Source: Pseudomonas syringae
GTDB lineage: Bacteria > Pseudomonadota > Gammaproteobacteria > Pseudomonadales > Pseudomonadaceae
Direction of reading: 5' to 3'
Assembly (NCBI RefSeq): GCF_023278085.1
Contig: NZ_CP066265.1
Location: forward strand, 774,501 to 838,500
DNA: 64,000 bases
Positions 37,083-49,700 of the stretch are shown here, piece after piece. Position numbers and translations under genes: made by a program. The notes under the pieces are model-generated. The model had not been told where the DNA came from. It saw nothing but the letters and a program-made list of their open reading frames with translations, and made no database searches. Numbering within the stretch: the stretch's first letter is position 1; each line of letters begins with the position of its first letter.

Positions 37083-37964
37083 GTGGTATCACTGGATGAA
37101 AAAAAGCTCGATATTGAGCTGAAAAAACTGCAGCTTGAACGAAGAAAGCTGGATCTTGATGAACAGAGAACTTCTCTAGCATTCAAAGGCTATCGCATTG
37201 ATTTGGTCGCTAAGCTAGCCATTCCTGTTGCCGTTTTGGTACTGGCTGCTGCTACCTACTACACTAACGCCAACAACAATGATGCTCGGATGGCTTTCGA
37301 CACGAGCAGCAAGAAAAAGGAATTCATGCAAAAGCAGGAAGACCTCTTCATGAAGAGGAGCGATTCGGAGCGGAATCAAGAAGAAAACAAAGCCCGATTT
37401 ATTCAGAATAATCTAGAGCTTATTACCGATCATACGCCAGAGTCTGAGCAGAAATTTGTGTTGCTTACGAAAGCTGTAATGCCGGCTAGAGACGTCGATG
37501 ATGTTCTTGAAAAGGCGAGGGCCATCAGAGTCGGTAGCACCATTCGCGAGATTACCGCTGATAAGGCGTCGCCTCTTGACGCGGCCGTCGAATACATCTC
37601 AACAGGAAAAAAATTCACTAAGGTCGGAAATTTCGAACAAGCGTTGGTCAACTTTCAAATGGCCAACCTGCTTAACACTTCCAACCCGATGTCTTGGAAT
37701 TATCAAGCGTATGCGCAGATGCGGACTGACCGTAACGACGAAGCGCTAAAGAGCATCAGTACCGCTATCAATTTAAAGCCTATTGATACCATTGCTCAAA
37801 AAATCATTATGATAAATGCAACAAAGATATTGTGTTCCCTAGGGCGCGTAGAGGATGCATTGTCATACATAAACAAAAGTCTCGCCTTGGCACCTGAGCT
37901 GCTTAAGGACCTTCGTCAGGATAAAGAATTTAAAAATCGTTGCGGTTTTTTACTGCCCGGCTAG
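37083..37964 (+). CDS. Membrane-anchored TPR-like protein with N-terminal coiled coil
   Basis: About 293 residues from GTG 37083 (AAGGGA 10 bases upstream; a TTG three codons earlier is possible). A charged heptad-like segment (LDIELKKLQLERRKLDLDEQ) precedes one membrane helix (AKLAIPVAVLVLAAATYYT). A second charged helical region follows, then TPR-like repeats in the C-terminal half: FEQALVNFQMANLLNTSNPM, RNDEALKSISTAINLKPID and VEDALSYINKSLALAPELL. Codon use is AT-richer than neighbours, suggesting acquisition. No enzymatic domain; a scaffold role is inferred. Confidence 0.7.
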   Translation: MVSLDEKKLDIELKKLQLERRKLDLDEQRTSLAFKGYRIDLVAKLAIPVAVLVLAAATYYTNANNNDARMAFDTSSKKKEFMQKQEDLFMKRSDSERNQEENKARFIQNNLELITDHTPESEQKFVLLTKAVMPARDVDDVLEKARAIRVGSTIREITADKASPLDAAVEYISTGKKFTKVGNFEQALVNFQMANLLNTSNPMSWNYQAYAQMRTDRNDEALKSISTAINLKPIDTIAQKIIMINATKILCSLGRVEDALSYINKSLALAPELLKDLRQDKEFKNRCGFLLPG

Positions 37965-38146
37965 CGGTATGTCGCGATGAGATCAGCATTAGCGGGTGAC
38001 GCCTGGCTCGGAAAAGAAGGGTGTACTTGTGTTTTGACGCTATATAGGAATGCGCTGAGCAAGCAGCTGAATTGGCCGGTGAGATCCGCAGCACTCGGGG
38101 TACCTGCGCAGGGAATGTGATTGCGACTGCCTGATGAATAGAGTAA

Positions 38147-38314
38147 AGCCAATACCGTCATCCGAGTAGCTACACCGATGTGAAAGGTTCCCTATATACT
38201 GGGGATGTCTACCAATCGCTTGCTACGGGGCGCGCCGCTATGGCAGGAACACCTTCAGGTACTGGATCTAAAGATACAGCAGATTCAAACGTGACCGGGG
38301 CTTTTGATTTGTAG
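38147..38314 (+). pseudogene. Coding-like C-terminal remnant of an unrecognised protein
   Basis: An open stretch of 55 codons between stops, with no good start, reading SSYTDVKGSLYTGDVYQSLA then TGRAAMAGTPSGTGSKDTAD and ending TGAFDL. Amino-acid composition looks like real protein rather than noise. It may be the tail of a truncated gene. Confidence 0.3.
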
Positions 38315-38338
38315 GTTTGAGTGATCTGAACATAAGAG

Positions 38339-38358
38339 AAAAAAGGCAGCCTGCCTTT
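38339..38358 (-). terminator. Short hairpin with T-run on minus strand
   Basis: AAAGGCA-GCC-TGCCTTT followed on the minus strand by additional T. Short stem (7 bp); function uncertain because no intact minus-strand gene ends here. Confidence 0.35.
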
Positions 38359-38758
38359 GTTGTCGGGAAGTGTTGCTGCGAATATTCTTGATTCTTAATG
38401 TTATCCAGATTGATGCACTTGGCCGATGGAAGTTTTACTCGGGCGAACACTTTCTGAGTGCTGCGAAGAATTATGACTAGGGTCATGTCTACCGTAGGCT
38501 CCTCTATAGTATCGGTCGGCCTACATCCTAAATACATTAACATAATGCCAAGAGGGTCATGGTTGGGGCGTTTGCCTTCATGTACATTGGTTCGGCACGC
38601 TCGTATCTATTGGAAGAGCGTGCGAAAAACTGTTTCAGCATCGACTGACCAATACCTAGCTCCATTTTTTATCGTGTAGCAAATCGATAGCAACCTGTCC
38701 GAGCAGCAACTTTCCTTTATTCAGAAGGTGCTATGAGTTAGTCCGCAAAATGCTGCCC

Positions 38759-38786
38759 AAAAAAACGCCTCCACTCGGGAGGCGTT
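38759..38786 (-). terminator. Rho-independent terminator of katG
   Basis: AACGCCTCC and GGGAGGCGTT pair around a short loop, and seven T follow on the minus strand. It lies 29 bases past the katG stop codon. Confidence 0.9.
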
Positions 38787-38814
38787 AATCTTTACTCAGT
38801 ACATCACTAAACCA

Positions 38815-41492
<2,678 letters not shown>

Positions 41493-41924
41493 ATGATCAC
41501 GATTAGAACCATGACGATGGACGACTACGACGCCGTCATACAACTCATGAGCAGCACGCCGGGCATCTCGATTCGTGATGCTGACTCACGCGAGTCGACC
41601 GCGCGTTATCTGGAGCGGAACCCCGGCATGAGCTTTGTGGCTGAGGCTGAGGGTGTTTTGTGCGGCTGCGTGATGTGCGGGCATGACGGACGCCGCGGTT
41701 ACCTGCAGCATTTGATTGTGCTGCCTGAGTACCGCCGGCGCGGTATTGCTCATGAGTTGGTCGAACGCTGCCTCGAGTGTCTGGACGCGCTGGGTATTTA
41801 CAAGTGCCACCTGGACGTAATGAAGAACAATGAGGCGGCAGGGCGTTATTGGCAGGGGCAGGGGTGGACATTGCGGGAGGATATCGATCGATATTCGAAC
41901 GTGCGGCGGGGCGGCAATGTTTGA
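41493..41924 (+). CDS. GNAT family N-acetyltransferase
   Basis: A 143-residue acetyltransferase starting MITIRTMTMDDYDAVIQLM at ATG 41493, with AGAGGC upstream. The acetyl-CoA motif is LIVLPEYRRRGIAHELVERC, and the C-terminal GNAT block is VMKNNEAAGRYWQGQGW. The central strand LCGCVMCGHDGRRGYLQH completes the fold. An in-frame extension upstream lacks family residues. Substrate unknown. Confidence 0.88.
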   Translation: MITIRTMTMDDYDAVIQLMSSTPGISIRDADSRESTARYLERNPGMSFVAEAEGVLCGCVMCGHDGRRGYLQHLIVLPEYRRRGIAHELVERCLECLDALGIYKCHLDVMKNNEAAGRYWQGQGWTLREDIDRYSNVRRGGNV

Positions 41925-41939
41925 GGGAGCCTATGGGCA

Positions 41940-43025
41940 CTACACATGCGTAGGCGCATCAACTGATTGCGTCGCTTGATCCTGCGTCGTCGTGCTGGCA
42001 GCGCTCGGTGAAACGACCCTGCCTTCAAAGGCGATACATTTTCTGCCATTGCGCTTGGCGTGATACAGGTTCTCATCGGCCTCTTTCAACAGGTTGTTGA
42101 ACGTTTCACCTCGCGACAAACTCGCAACGCCGCCACTGAATGAATAGGGCACTTGAGCCGTTTCATCTTTTTGCGCGAGCATCAATAACTGATCCAGAGC
42201 CTGTACAGCGTCTGTGGCGTTCGCCGCCGATAAGATCACGCCAAACTCTTCGCCACCCAAACGACCAAAGTTGACCAGCCCCTCTGTGTTTTTGAGGAGT
42301 CTCGCAAAACTGATAAGGACATTGTCGCCCACGTCGTGACCATGGGTGTCGTTGATACTTTTGAAGTTGTCCAGGTCAAGCATGGCGAACCATAGCGACG
42401 ATCTTTCGGCGGACGCCAATGCAGTATTCATACTGGCGACCAGCGCGCGGCGGTTGGGTGCAAGCGTCAGTGTGTCGGTTTCGGCCAGTTCCTGGTAGCG
42501 GTCCCGGGCTGTCATGGTCTGCATGATCAGGTTCAGGAAGGTGGCGTTGAGGCAGCCTCCCAGCAAGGTTGAGCTGATCACGAACACATAAAACAGAGGC
42601 TCATGGTTGACGCCAACGGCTGCCAGGTCCATTTGCCACATGATTAACCAGATCAGGGTCGCCGTGGCGATGTAATCCATACACTTGACGAAGAATACGC
42701 TCATTCCCGTGATGAGCAGGGAGGTCACAACCAGCCCCCACATCGACGCATCCACGCCCGTGCGTTCGATCTGTACCTTGAACAGAAAAGTCAGTGATGT
42801 CATGTACATGATGCCGAACAGACGCCACGCCAGTAGGCTGCTGCTGTTTGAAGTGATAATTATCGACAGCGTCGCCCCTGCCAACGCACACCAGATTAAT
42901 ACATCCAGTGATCGATCAATGGACGGATTCAGGCACCAGCTGATAACCCAACTGAAAAGACCGATCAATTGAGACAGCTTCAAGGGCATGAAAATAGAGT
43001 TTTTCAGGTTTCTTCTTTGCGGCAT
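41940..43025 (-). CDS. Membrane-bound diguanylate cyclase (GGDEF)
   Basis: A 361-residue protein. The N-terminal half has about six hydrophobic membrane segments (residues 15-175). The C-terminal GGDEF domain has ETDTLTLAPNRRAL, FAMLDLDNFKSINDTHGHDVGD and the active-site GGEEF (LGGEEFGVIL), so it should make c-di-GMP. No RxxD inhibitory site is evident at the usual position five residues before the motif. The C-terminal 20 residues are a Ser/Thr/Gln-rich tail. The start at 43025 has no strong ribosome binding site; a Met twelve codons in is possible. It converges with the GNAT gene. Confidence 0.9.
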   Translation of the reverse strand: MPQRRNLKNSIFMPLKLSQLIGLFSWVISWCLNPSIDRSLDVLIWCALAGATLSIIITSNSSSLLAWRLFGIMYMTSLTFLFKVQIERTGVDASMWGLVVTSLLITGMSVFFVKCMDYIATATLIWLIMWQMDLAAVGVNHEPLFYVFVISSTLLGGCLNATFLNLIMQTMTARDRYQELAETDTLTLAPNRRALVASMNTALASAERSSLWFAMLDLDNFKSINDTHGHDVGDNVLISFARLLKNTEGLVNFGRLGGEEFGVILSAANATDAVQALDQLLMLAQKDETAQVPYSFSGGVASLSRGETFNNLLKEADENLYHAKRNGRKCIAFEGRVVSPSAASTTTQDQATQSVDAPTHV

Positions 43026-43746
43026 GTGCAGTTTTCCATACTTATGCCAGCCAAACCGTTATCGACGGCACACGCCTTGGTCGAGAAGGGTGATGATATA
43101 TGGCCACTATACGTGATTGTCAGGTGCCCGTGATGGCCGCTGGTCCTGCCATGGGCGGGGAGGCGCGGGCGTGGCTGGATGAGGGTAGGGCAGAGGTCAT
43201 TTCGATCTACAATTGCTTGCGCATGGGTACGCATGCCAAATGTAGCCCCGCTGTATTTATCCGTGAGCGGAACGCAGGCTCAAGCGTTGGAGTTGCCGCC
43301 ATGCGTGAGTTAGAAAGTGCCATCACAAGGTTCATGGCGTTACAAAATGCTTAACCAGCCCCATACGTTTGTAAAGCAAAGGGAGATGAGACTTTGAAAA
43401 TTCCATGGAGGCGTGAGCGCTTGAAATCGTAAGCGTAAAGTGAGCTGTTTAAAAATGGCACATTAGAATAAATAAGGCGATACCCGTTATATCGATCTAT
43501 AGAACCTGCTTGCCTGAAACATTATCGTCTAAAAGCGAGTGTCCGGTTTCTACCTGTCATCATGAATTTAATCGGTTTGCGTTGCTAAAGATTAGTTAAT
43601 GGCTAAGCTCAACTATCATGATCGACACTTGAGCGCTACACCCCTCACTCTGAGGGGCGGCGTCGTATTTCTGACTGTAATTGTGACAGTGCTTTTATAA
43701 CGTCTTACGCAGCCGCTTGTGCGCATTTAATTATAAGGATATTTTC
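43026..43746. other. Long intergenic region before the TcA toxin gene
   Basis: About 720 bases, AT-rich toward the toxin gene. It includes one doubtful ORF (43100-43354) and a hairpin CCCCTCA-CTC-TGAGGGG at 43641-43657 without T-run, about 90 bases before the toxin start. The rest probably holds the toxin's promoter and regulatory region. Confidence 0.5.
43100..43354 (+). CDS. Doubtful 84-residue hypothetical protein
   Basis: An open frame starting MATIRDCQVPVMAAG with GAAGGGTGAT about 5-10 bases upstream, ending ESAITRFMALQNA. Composition is plausible, but I recognise no family, and a minus-strand frame overlaps it. Listed with low confidence. Confidence 0.3.
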   Translation: MATIRDCQVPVMAAGPAMGGEARAWLDEGRAEVISIYNCLRMGTHAKCSPAVFIRERNAGSSVGVAAMRELESAITRFMALQNA

Positions 43747-46700
43747 ATGAGTCTTAAGAGATCTTCCAGGATCAAACTGTTGTCAGCGCAAGTGGGGCTG
43801 GATTCATTGGCTGCGCAGGCGTTGACATCCCCCGCAGCCTTCCGCAAAAAACTATCGACGAGTGGTTTATCATTCCGTGAGATCGATGAGCTGTATGAAT
43901 CAGCCCGTGAGGAGCGGGATGCGGCGCTCATTTACGAGAAGTGCTTGCTGGCTCGATCCTCTCCATTGCTGAAAAACGCAGTGCGTTTGGGTGTCAACCA
44001 TCAGGGCGCATCGTTACGTGATTATGAAGAGCAGTTTGGTAATCGCGCCAGTACCTATACCTCACCAGGTTCTGTGTCATCAATGTTCTCACCGGCGGCC
44101 TACCTTTCGGCTCTCTACCGGAATGCTTGCGGCTTGTACCCGGAAGAGTCGCCTTATCACATTGATAAGCGCCGGTCCGACCTGAAGGGGTTATTACTCA
44201 GCCAGAGCAATATGAGCAAGGAGGTTTCTGCCCTCTCGCTCTCGAACGAGGTGCTGATGACCTTGGCTGGCGAATCGCGGAAGCTGGAGGGAGGCGAAGA
44301 GGATCAGGATTCGGTATTGGAATGGCTTTCTACGTATCGACTTAGTGCCTCTACCCCGTATCACCACCCCCATGCACGCCTGCGCCAGAGTCGGATACAG
44401 AAGGACCCCAAGTTCAAACAGTTAGCGGCCAACCCTCGGGTAACGGGTTTGTTCTCAGGGGCTACTATGGCGGGAATGGCCTTTGATATTCCCCCTGAGT
44501 TGTACAGGATTCTGACAGAGGAGATCACTGAAGAAAATGCTGAGGCATTATACTCTAGTAACTTTGGAGACTTGCCAGCGGACTACTTGCTGAGCCCGCA
44601 GGGGGTGCGTAGTTATTACGGCCTTAGTGATGAGGAGGTGGCGCTATTTGTCGGTGAGACGCAAGGAGGAGTTGGGGTCGGAGAATATATTGATGATAGG
44701 CTGACAGTAGTGTTGGGTGAAAAGGTTTACCGTTTGCAGAAGACCTTCAGTACGGATTTAAACTTTTGCTGGCTGTTTCCTAAGGCGAATGGAGGATTTC
44801 AAGTTGAGTTCAATTTCTTTACTAAATATCAAGATGGGGAAATGGTCGGATTACGGATAACTAAAGATGGTTATGATGGTGATGTGCTTTACGATAATAA
44901 TAATGGGCCGGATCATGAGGTCGGCGTAACTTACGTAGTTACTATACCCTCAGATATACCGGAGGGTGAACTTTCTATTATGTTGATTAGGTATAATCCT
45001 GTCAGTAACGGCTATATACCTTCTTCGGTTGGTTATAGTGTTTCTGTTATGCCGAAGTCTGAGAGTTATATTCTGAAATTGAACAAGGCCATCCGTCTAT
45101 GGCGTGCCACTGGCCTCCATCCTCACGCCTTGGAAACCATCGTCAATAGCGTTAATCCCAATCAGATCACTGATTTGACATTGCAGCTTATTTTCCAGGT
45201 CCAGCGCTGCGTACAGCGTTATGGCGTTGAGCCTGAAGAAGCCCTGGTCCTGTGCGGAGGGTTGCTGTCCCGATATGGTCGTGACGATAACCAAAGCCTG
45301 TTTGATCAGGTATTTAATAGTCCGCCGCTAAATGGCGAAACCTTCGCAACGTCCACGACCCGAATAAACTTGCTGCCGGTTAACGCTACCGACCACAGTG
45401 TTGAAAAAACTGTTTTGAAGCGCGCGTTCAACGTTGATGACGTTGGGCTGTTTGCGTTGCGTAGAATTTTTGACAACACCGAATCTTCAGGCGCCTTCAC
45501 TCTTAATCTCAAAAGTTTGTCAGCGATGTACTCCCTAAGTCGCTGGGCCCAGCTGCACGCGTTAAGTGTGACGGAGCTAGAACAATTATTGAAGGCAGCT
45601 GGCTTGCCCAGACTCACCTCCGAACTAGAGAATACTCAGCTGTGGTCAAGCTGGTTGCAAAAGGTCGACAGCCTGACACAGTGGCTTAACGCCCGAAAAC
45701 TGTCCGTCGCCGCCCTTGAGTTGCTGACGCGCCCGACGTTTACGCAGTCAGCTACGACCGAAATCTCGGCCTTAGTGGACGCACTTAACGACGTGGTAAG
45801 TGCCAATCCTGACGCCAGTGCCCTGGAAACGCGTATCCCCCTTCTTGCCCCCGTTTTGGTTTCGTCTCTCGCGCTACCGTCCGCCGCAGTGGCTGAATCG
45901 GTTCTTGATTGGGCCAATGGCCTCCAGCCCGCTGAGTGGACCGTGGATCAATTCTGGGACGGCGCTGCAACCGAAGACGCGAAGGTCGTTGCCTTTTGCT
46001 ACGGACTGGCGCAATTGGCGTTGATTTATCACGCCACAGGTATCAATCCTCAGGCCTTTTCATTGTTTGTAGCCAGCCCTGCTCGGCTCTTGGGGCCTGT
46101 ACCAGAGGCTGTGGTGTTGCCGCGTGCTTTGGCAACGGTACAAGCGCTCTGCAACTTTAGTGCCTGTCTAAAAAGCCTGGGTGATGGTGCGTCTACCTTG
46201 CTGGCAGCCTTTGTGGCGGACACCTTTACCCCGGCCGATCTTGCCATTGCGCTGAATGAAGAGGCGACAAGGTTCGAGCAGGCTGCTGAGCAAGCATGTG
46301 TCAACGCTCAAGCAGCTTCAGACATACAGCTGAGTGCTTGGTCGGAGATCGAGGCGGTGTTGCAGTGGGCGGCGTTGAGCGCCGCCTTTGGTGTGACACC
46401 CGTGAATATCGGGGAGCTTCTTGCGCTGAACTATGCAGCAGATAATCAGCCGGCATGGGACGACTGGGTGCGCGTTGCAGATGCGTTCTCAGCCGGACTA
46501 TCGCAAAACGAGACGAAAGGCATGGAGGACGCTTTGGCCTCCGGACTCAGCGCCGCCCTATGTGGTTATCTGCTCAAGTCCGGGATGACTGCCCAGTTGG
46601 CAAATAGCTCTCGTGAAGGGCTCTATCAATATCTGCTTTTGGACAACCTTAACGGGCCACAGGTGATGACCTCTCGGGTGGCTGAAGCCATCGTGAGCCT

Positions 46701-49700
46701 GCAGACCTTTATACAGCGGACCTTAAGTGCCGCCGAGTCACAAGGTACCGTAGACAAGGCGGCAGTGACGGGGCAATTCTTTACCGACTGGGAGCGGTAT
46801 AACCAGCGCTACAGCACCTGGGCTGGCGCGGCGAAGTTAGTCTATTACCCGGAGAACTATGTCGATCCCACGGTGCGTCTGGGCCAAAGCGGCATGATGA
46901 ATACGATGCTGCAAACGTTGGGGCAGGCGCAACTCAATACCGATACGGTCGGGGACGCATTCAACACCTACCTCAACAGTTTTGAGGAGGTGGCCAATCT
47001 CAGGGTGATCAGTGGCTATCACGACAACCTGGATGTTCACGAGGGAAAAACCTACTTCATTGGTACTAACCAGAGCGAGGTGCGTGAATTCTACTGGCGC
47101 AGCGCGGACGAAGGCCGGCGCAGTGAAGATGGGCAATTAGCGGCAAACGGCTGGACCGACTGGCGCAAGATAGAGTGTGCCGCACAGCCGTGGGGAGATT
47201 GTATTCGGCCAGTGATTTACAAATCGCGTCTGTATCTCTGCTGGCTGGAGCGAAAAGACGTTACTCCATCTAAAACGTACCGTGCGCTTGATAATACAGG
47301 GGTGTTTGAGTACGCCATCAATATTTCCTACCTACGTTATGACGGTAATTGGACGTCACCGAAAATAATTGATGTTACCGAGGATGAAAATGGCTTCGCG
47401 GATGGGGGTAAGCCGCCAGGGATTTATTGCACTAGTTTTGACGCAGAAACAACGATGGCAGTGCTGCTCTATAAAAAAGAAGATAATTATATAGATCAAC
47501 TGCCGGTTCAAGCGGATATGCGTTTAGTCTACATCTATGAAGATATGACGTCGGGTCAAGCGCAAAGCTCCGCTGAAACTTTTCTTTCGTCTATGCAGTA
47601 TGAGCTTGATACCGCTACGGAAAGCATCATAAATAATAAGTATACTCAAGGGTTTAGTGTGGGCGGTGAATCAGCAGGCTTTGGATATCCAGGCGGTTAT
47701 AAGTTTGAATATTGGCCTGGAAGTTATACAGTCGATACAAATGGGTCTGGTTCTGATGTGCTACTTTCCATACATAAGAGGTTAAAGATTTTACCAATAA
47801 TGCCCTATGTGTTAAGCGAGCTGTGTAAGCATTATAGTTTGTTGGCTGAAACACCTTTTTTTCACGTCTTGCAATCTGACGACGACAGAGTATGGTTCGT
47901 AAGGCAGGGAGGAAAGATATACTTGGCGACCAGTATTGCTTTAACTATAGGATTCCCCCTTGCTTTGCGGGTCCATTATAATGATGTGCATGTAACGCTG
48001 TTAGTTCGTGAGGGTGCTATTACTAATCTTGCTTTTGTATTTGCGGTTTACAATGATCCATATCCTGACTCGGTGCTCAGTCCGAGCACCGATGGTGCCA
48101 CTGTAAGGTTGAGATGGGCTGTCGGTAGTTATGCGTTCTATACGCCGCCTCAGTTGATGGTTAATCCCAGTTATCCTATTCTGCCCGAAAATGTTCAATT
48201 AAGTGTTTTTGATGGCAAAGAGTGTCAGGTTTTTCTGGCCAAAGATCATGTGGATCCTCTTCCTCCATTTGATGTAAATGGGATGATTTTTGATTTTAAT
48301 GTTAGTGACATTCGGATTGGTAAAGACTGGGGGGCCCTTCCCTCCCATGATTTGGTGTTAACTGTCAGGATTAGCGAGGGAAATAGCGATCGTATGGAGT
48401 GGGGAATTCCTCTAACTCGAAATGTCTCTAATGCAAAAAACATCATCAGAATAAAAAACACCGCTGGAAAAGCCCAGTACATGGAGGTTGATGCTTATCG
48501 CACGCGCCTCAACACACTGTTTGCTCGCCAGTTGGTAGAGAGAGCTGCTGCGGGTATTGATACTATTCTTAGCTACGAGACACAAGAGATTCAGGAACCT
48601 CAGCTGGGCGAAGGTTTTTTCGTGACTCTTAATTTGCCCGTCTATGACCAGGCGCAACACGGCGATGAGAAATGGGTAAATATTTATTATCAATCATTTG
48701 CTGAGGTTGATGATAATTATCTCGCGTGGTCGGGAAATCTTAGTGATCAGGATATAACGCCAGTGGAACTATTTGTTCCATGCCCTGATCGCGGATGGTT
48801 TGTACCGTCGGATATTCATTTGCGGATACAGTATCAAGGTGCAGACTTCAACAAAGTTAATGACCAAAGTATTTGGATCGGTTACGTACCTAACGTTAGG
48901 GCTGTCGATATCGCGAGACCCGGGCTCACGTCGCCTCTTGCTCCGCATATTGTCCACAGCGTTACGGGGAGTGATAGTAGCACCGTGCCGATGGACTTCT
49001 CAGGCTCCAACGCCCTCTACTTCTGGGAGCTGTTCTACTACACCCCAATGATGTCGGCGCAACGCTTCCTGCAAGAACAACAGTTCACATTGGCTGATCA
49101 ATGGTTGCGCTATGTGTGGAGCCCGTCGGGTTATGTTGTTCGCGGTCAGCATGTCGACCGTCACTGGAACGTGCGCCCACTCCAAGAGGACACCAGTTGG
49201 AACGACTCCCCACTCAAAGCCGTAGATCCTGATGCCGTGGCGCAAAACGACCCTATGCATTACAAGGTCGCTACCTTCATGCGGGCGTTGGATTTGCTTA
49301 GTGCTCGAGGCGACTCTGCCTACCGTAAGCTTGAGCGAGATACCCTCACTGAGGCGAAAGTCTGGTACAGCCAGGCTCTGAACCTGCTGGGTGAACAGCC
49401 CTACATCCGCGCTAATGCGCTATGGACTGAGCCATCGCTAGGCGAGGCATCTTCTGAGGTGTTGGCTGGGCAACACTTGACCGTGTTGAGCTTACTGCGC
49501 GCGGGGAGAGTCCAAACCCTTAAGGCTCAGGCATCTACAAACAAGGACGCTGCGAGCTCATTGTTTCTGCCTGAAATCAACGATGTAATGCAGGGGTACT
49601 GGTTAACGTTGCGCCAACGCATGTACAACTTGCGGCATAACTTAACGCTGGACGGCCAACCACTACTGTTACCGCTGTTTGCCAAGCCTGCAGATCCGAA

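Larger units (their letters stand above)
37965..38757. other. About 800 bases without a clear intact gene
   Basis: AT-rich relative to the surroundings. It contains a short coding-like remnant (38147-38314) and a minus-strand hairpin with T-run at 38339-38358. A 73-codon plus-strand frame at 38458-38679 has no start signal or family resemblance. The region looks like decayed accessory DNA continuing from the TPR gene. Confidence 0.5.

Noticed and set aside
38458..38679. 73-codon plus-strand frame
   Set aside because: No ribosome binding site, unusual composition, no family; probably chance in a decayed region.
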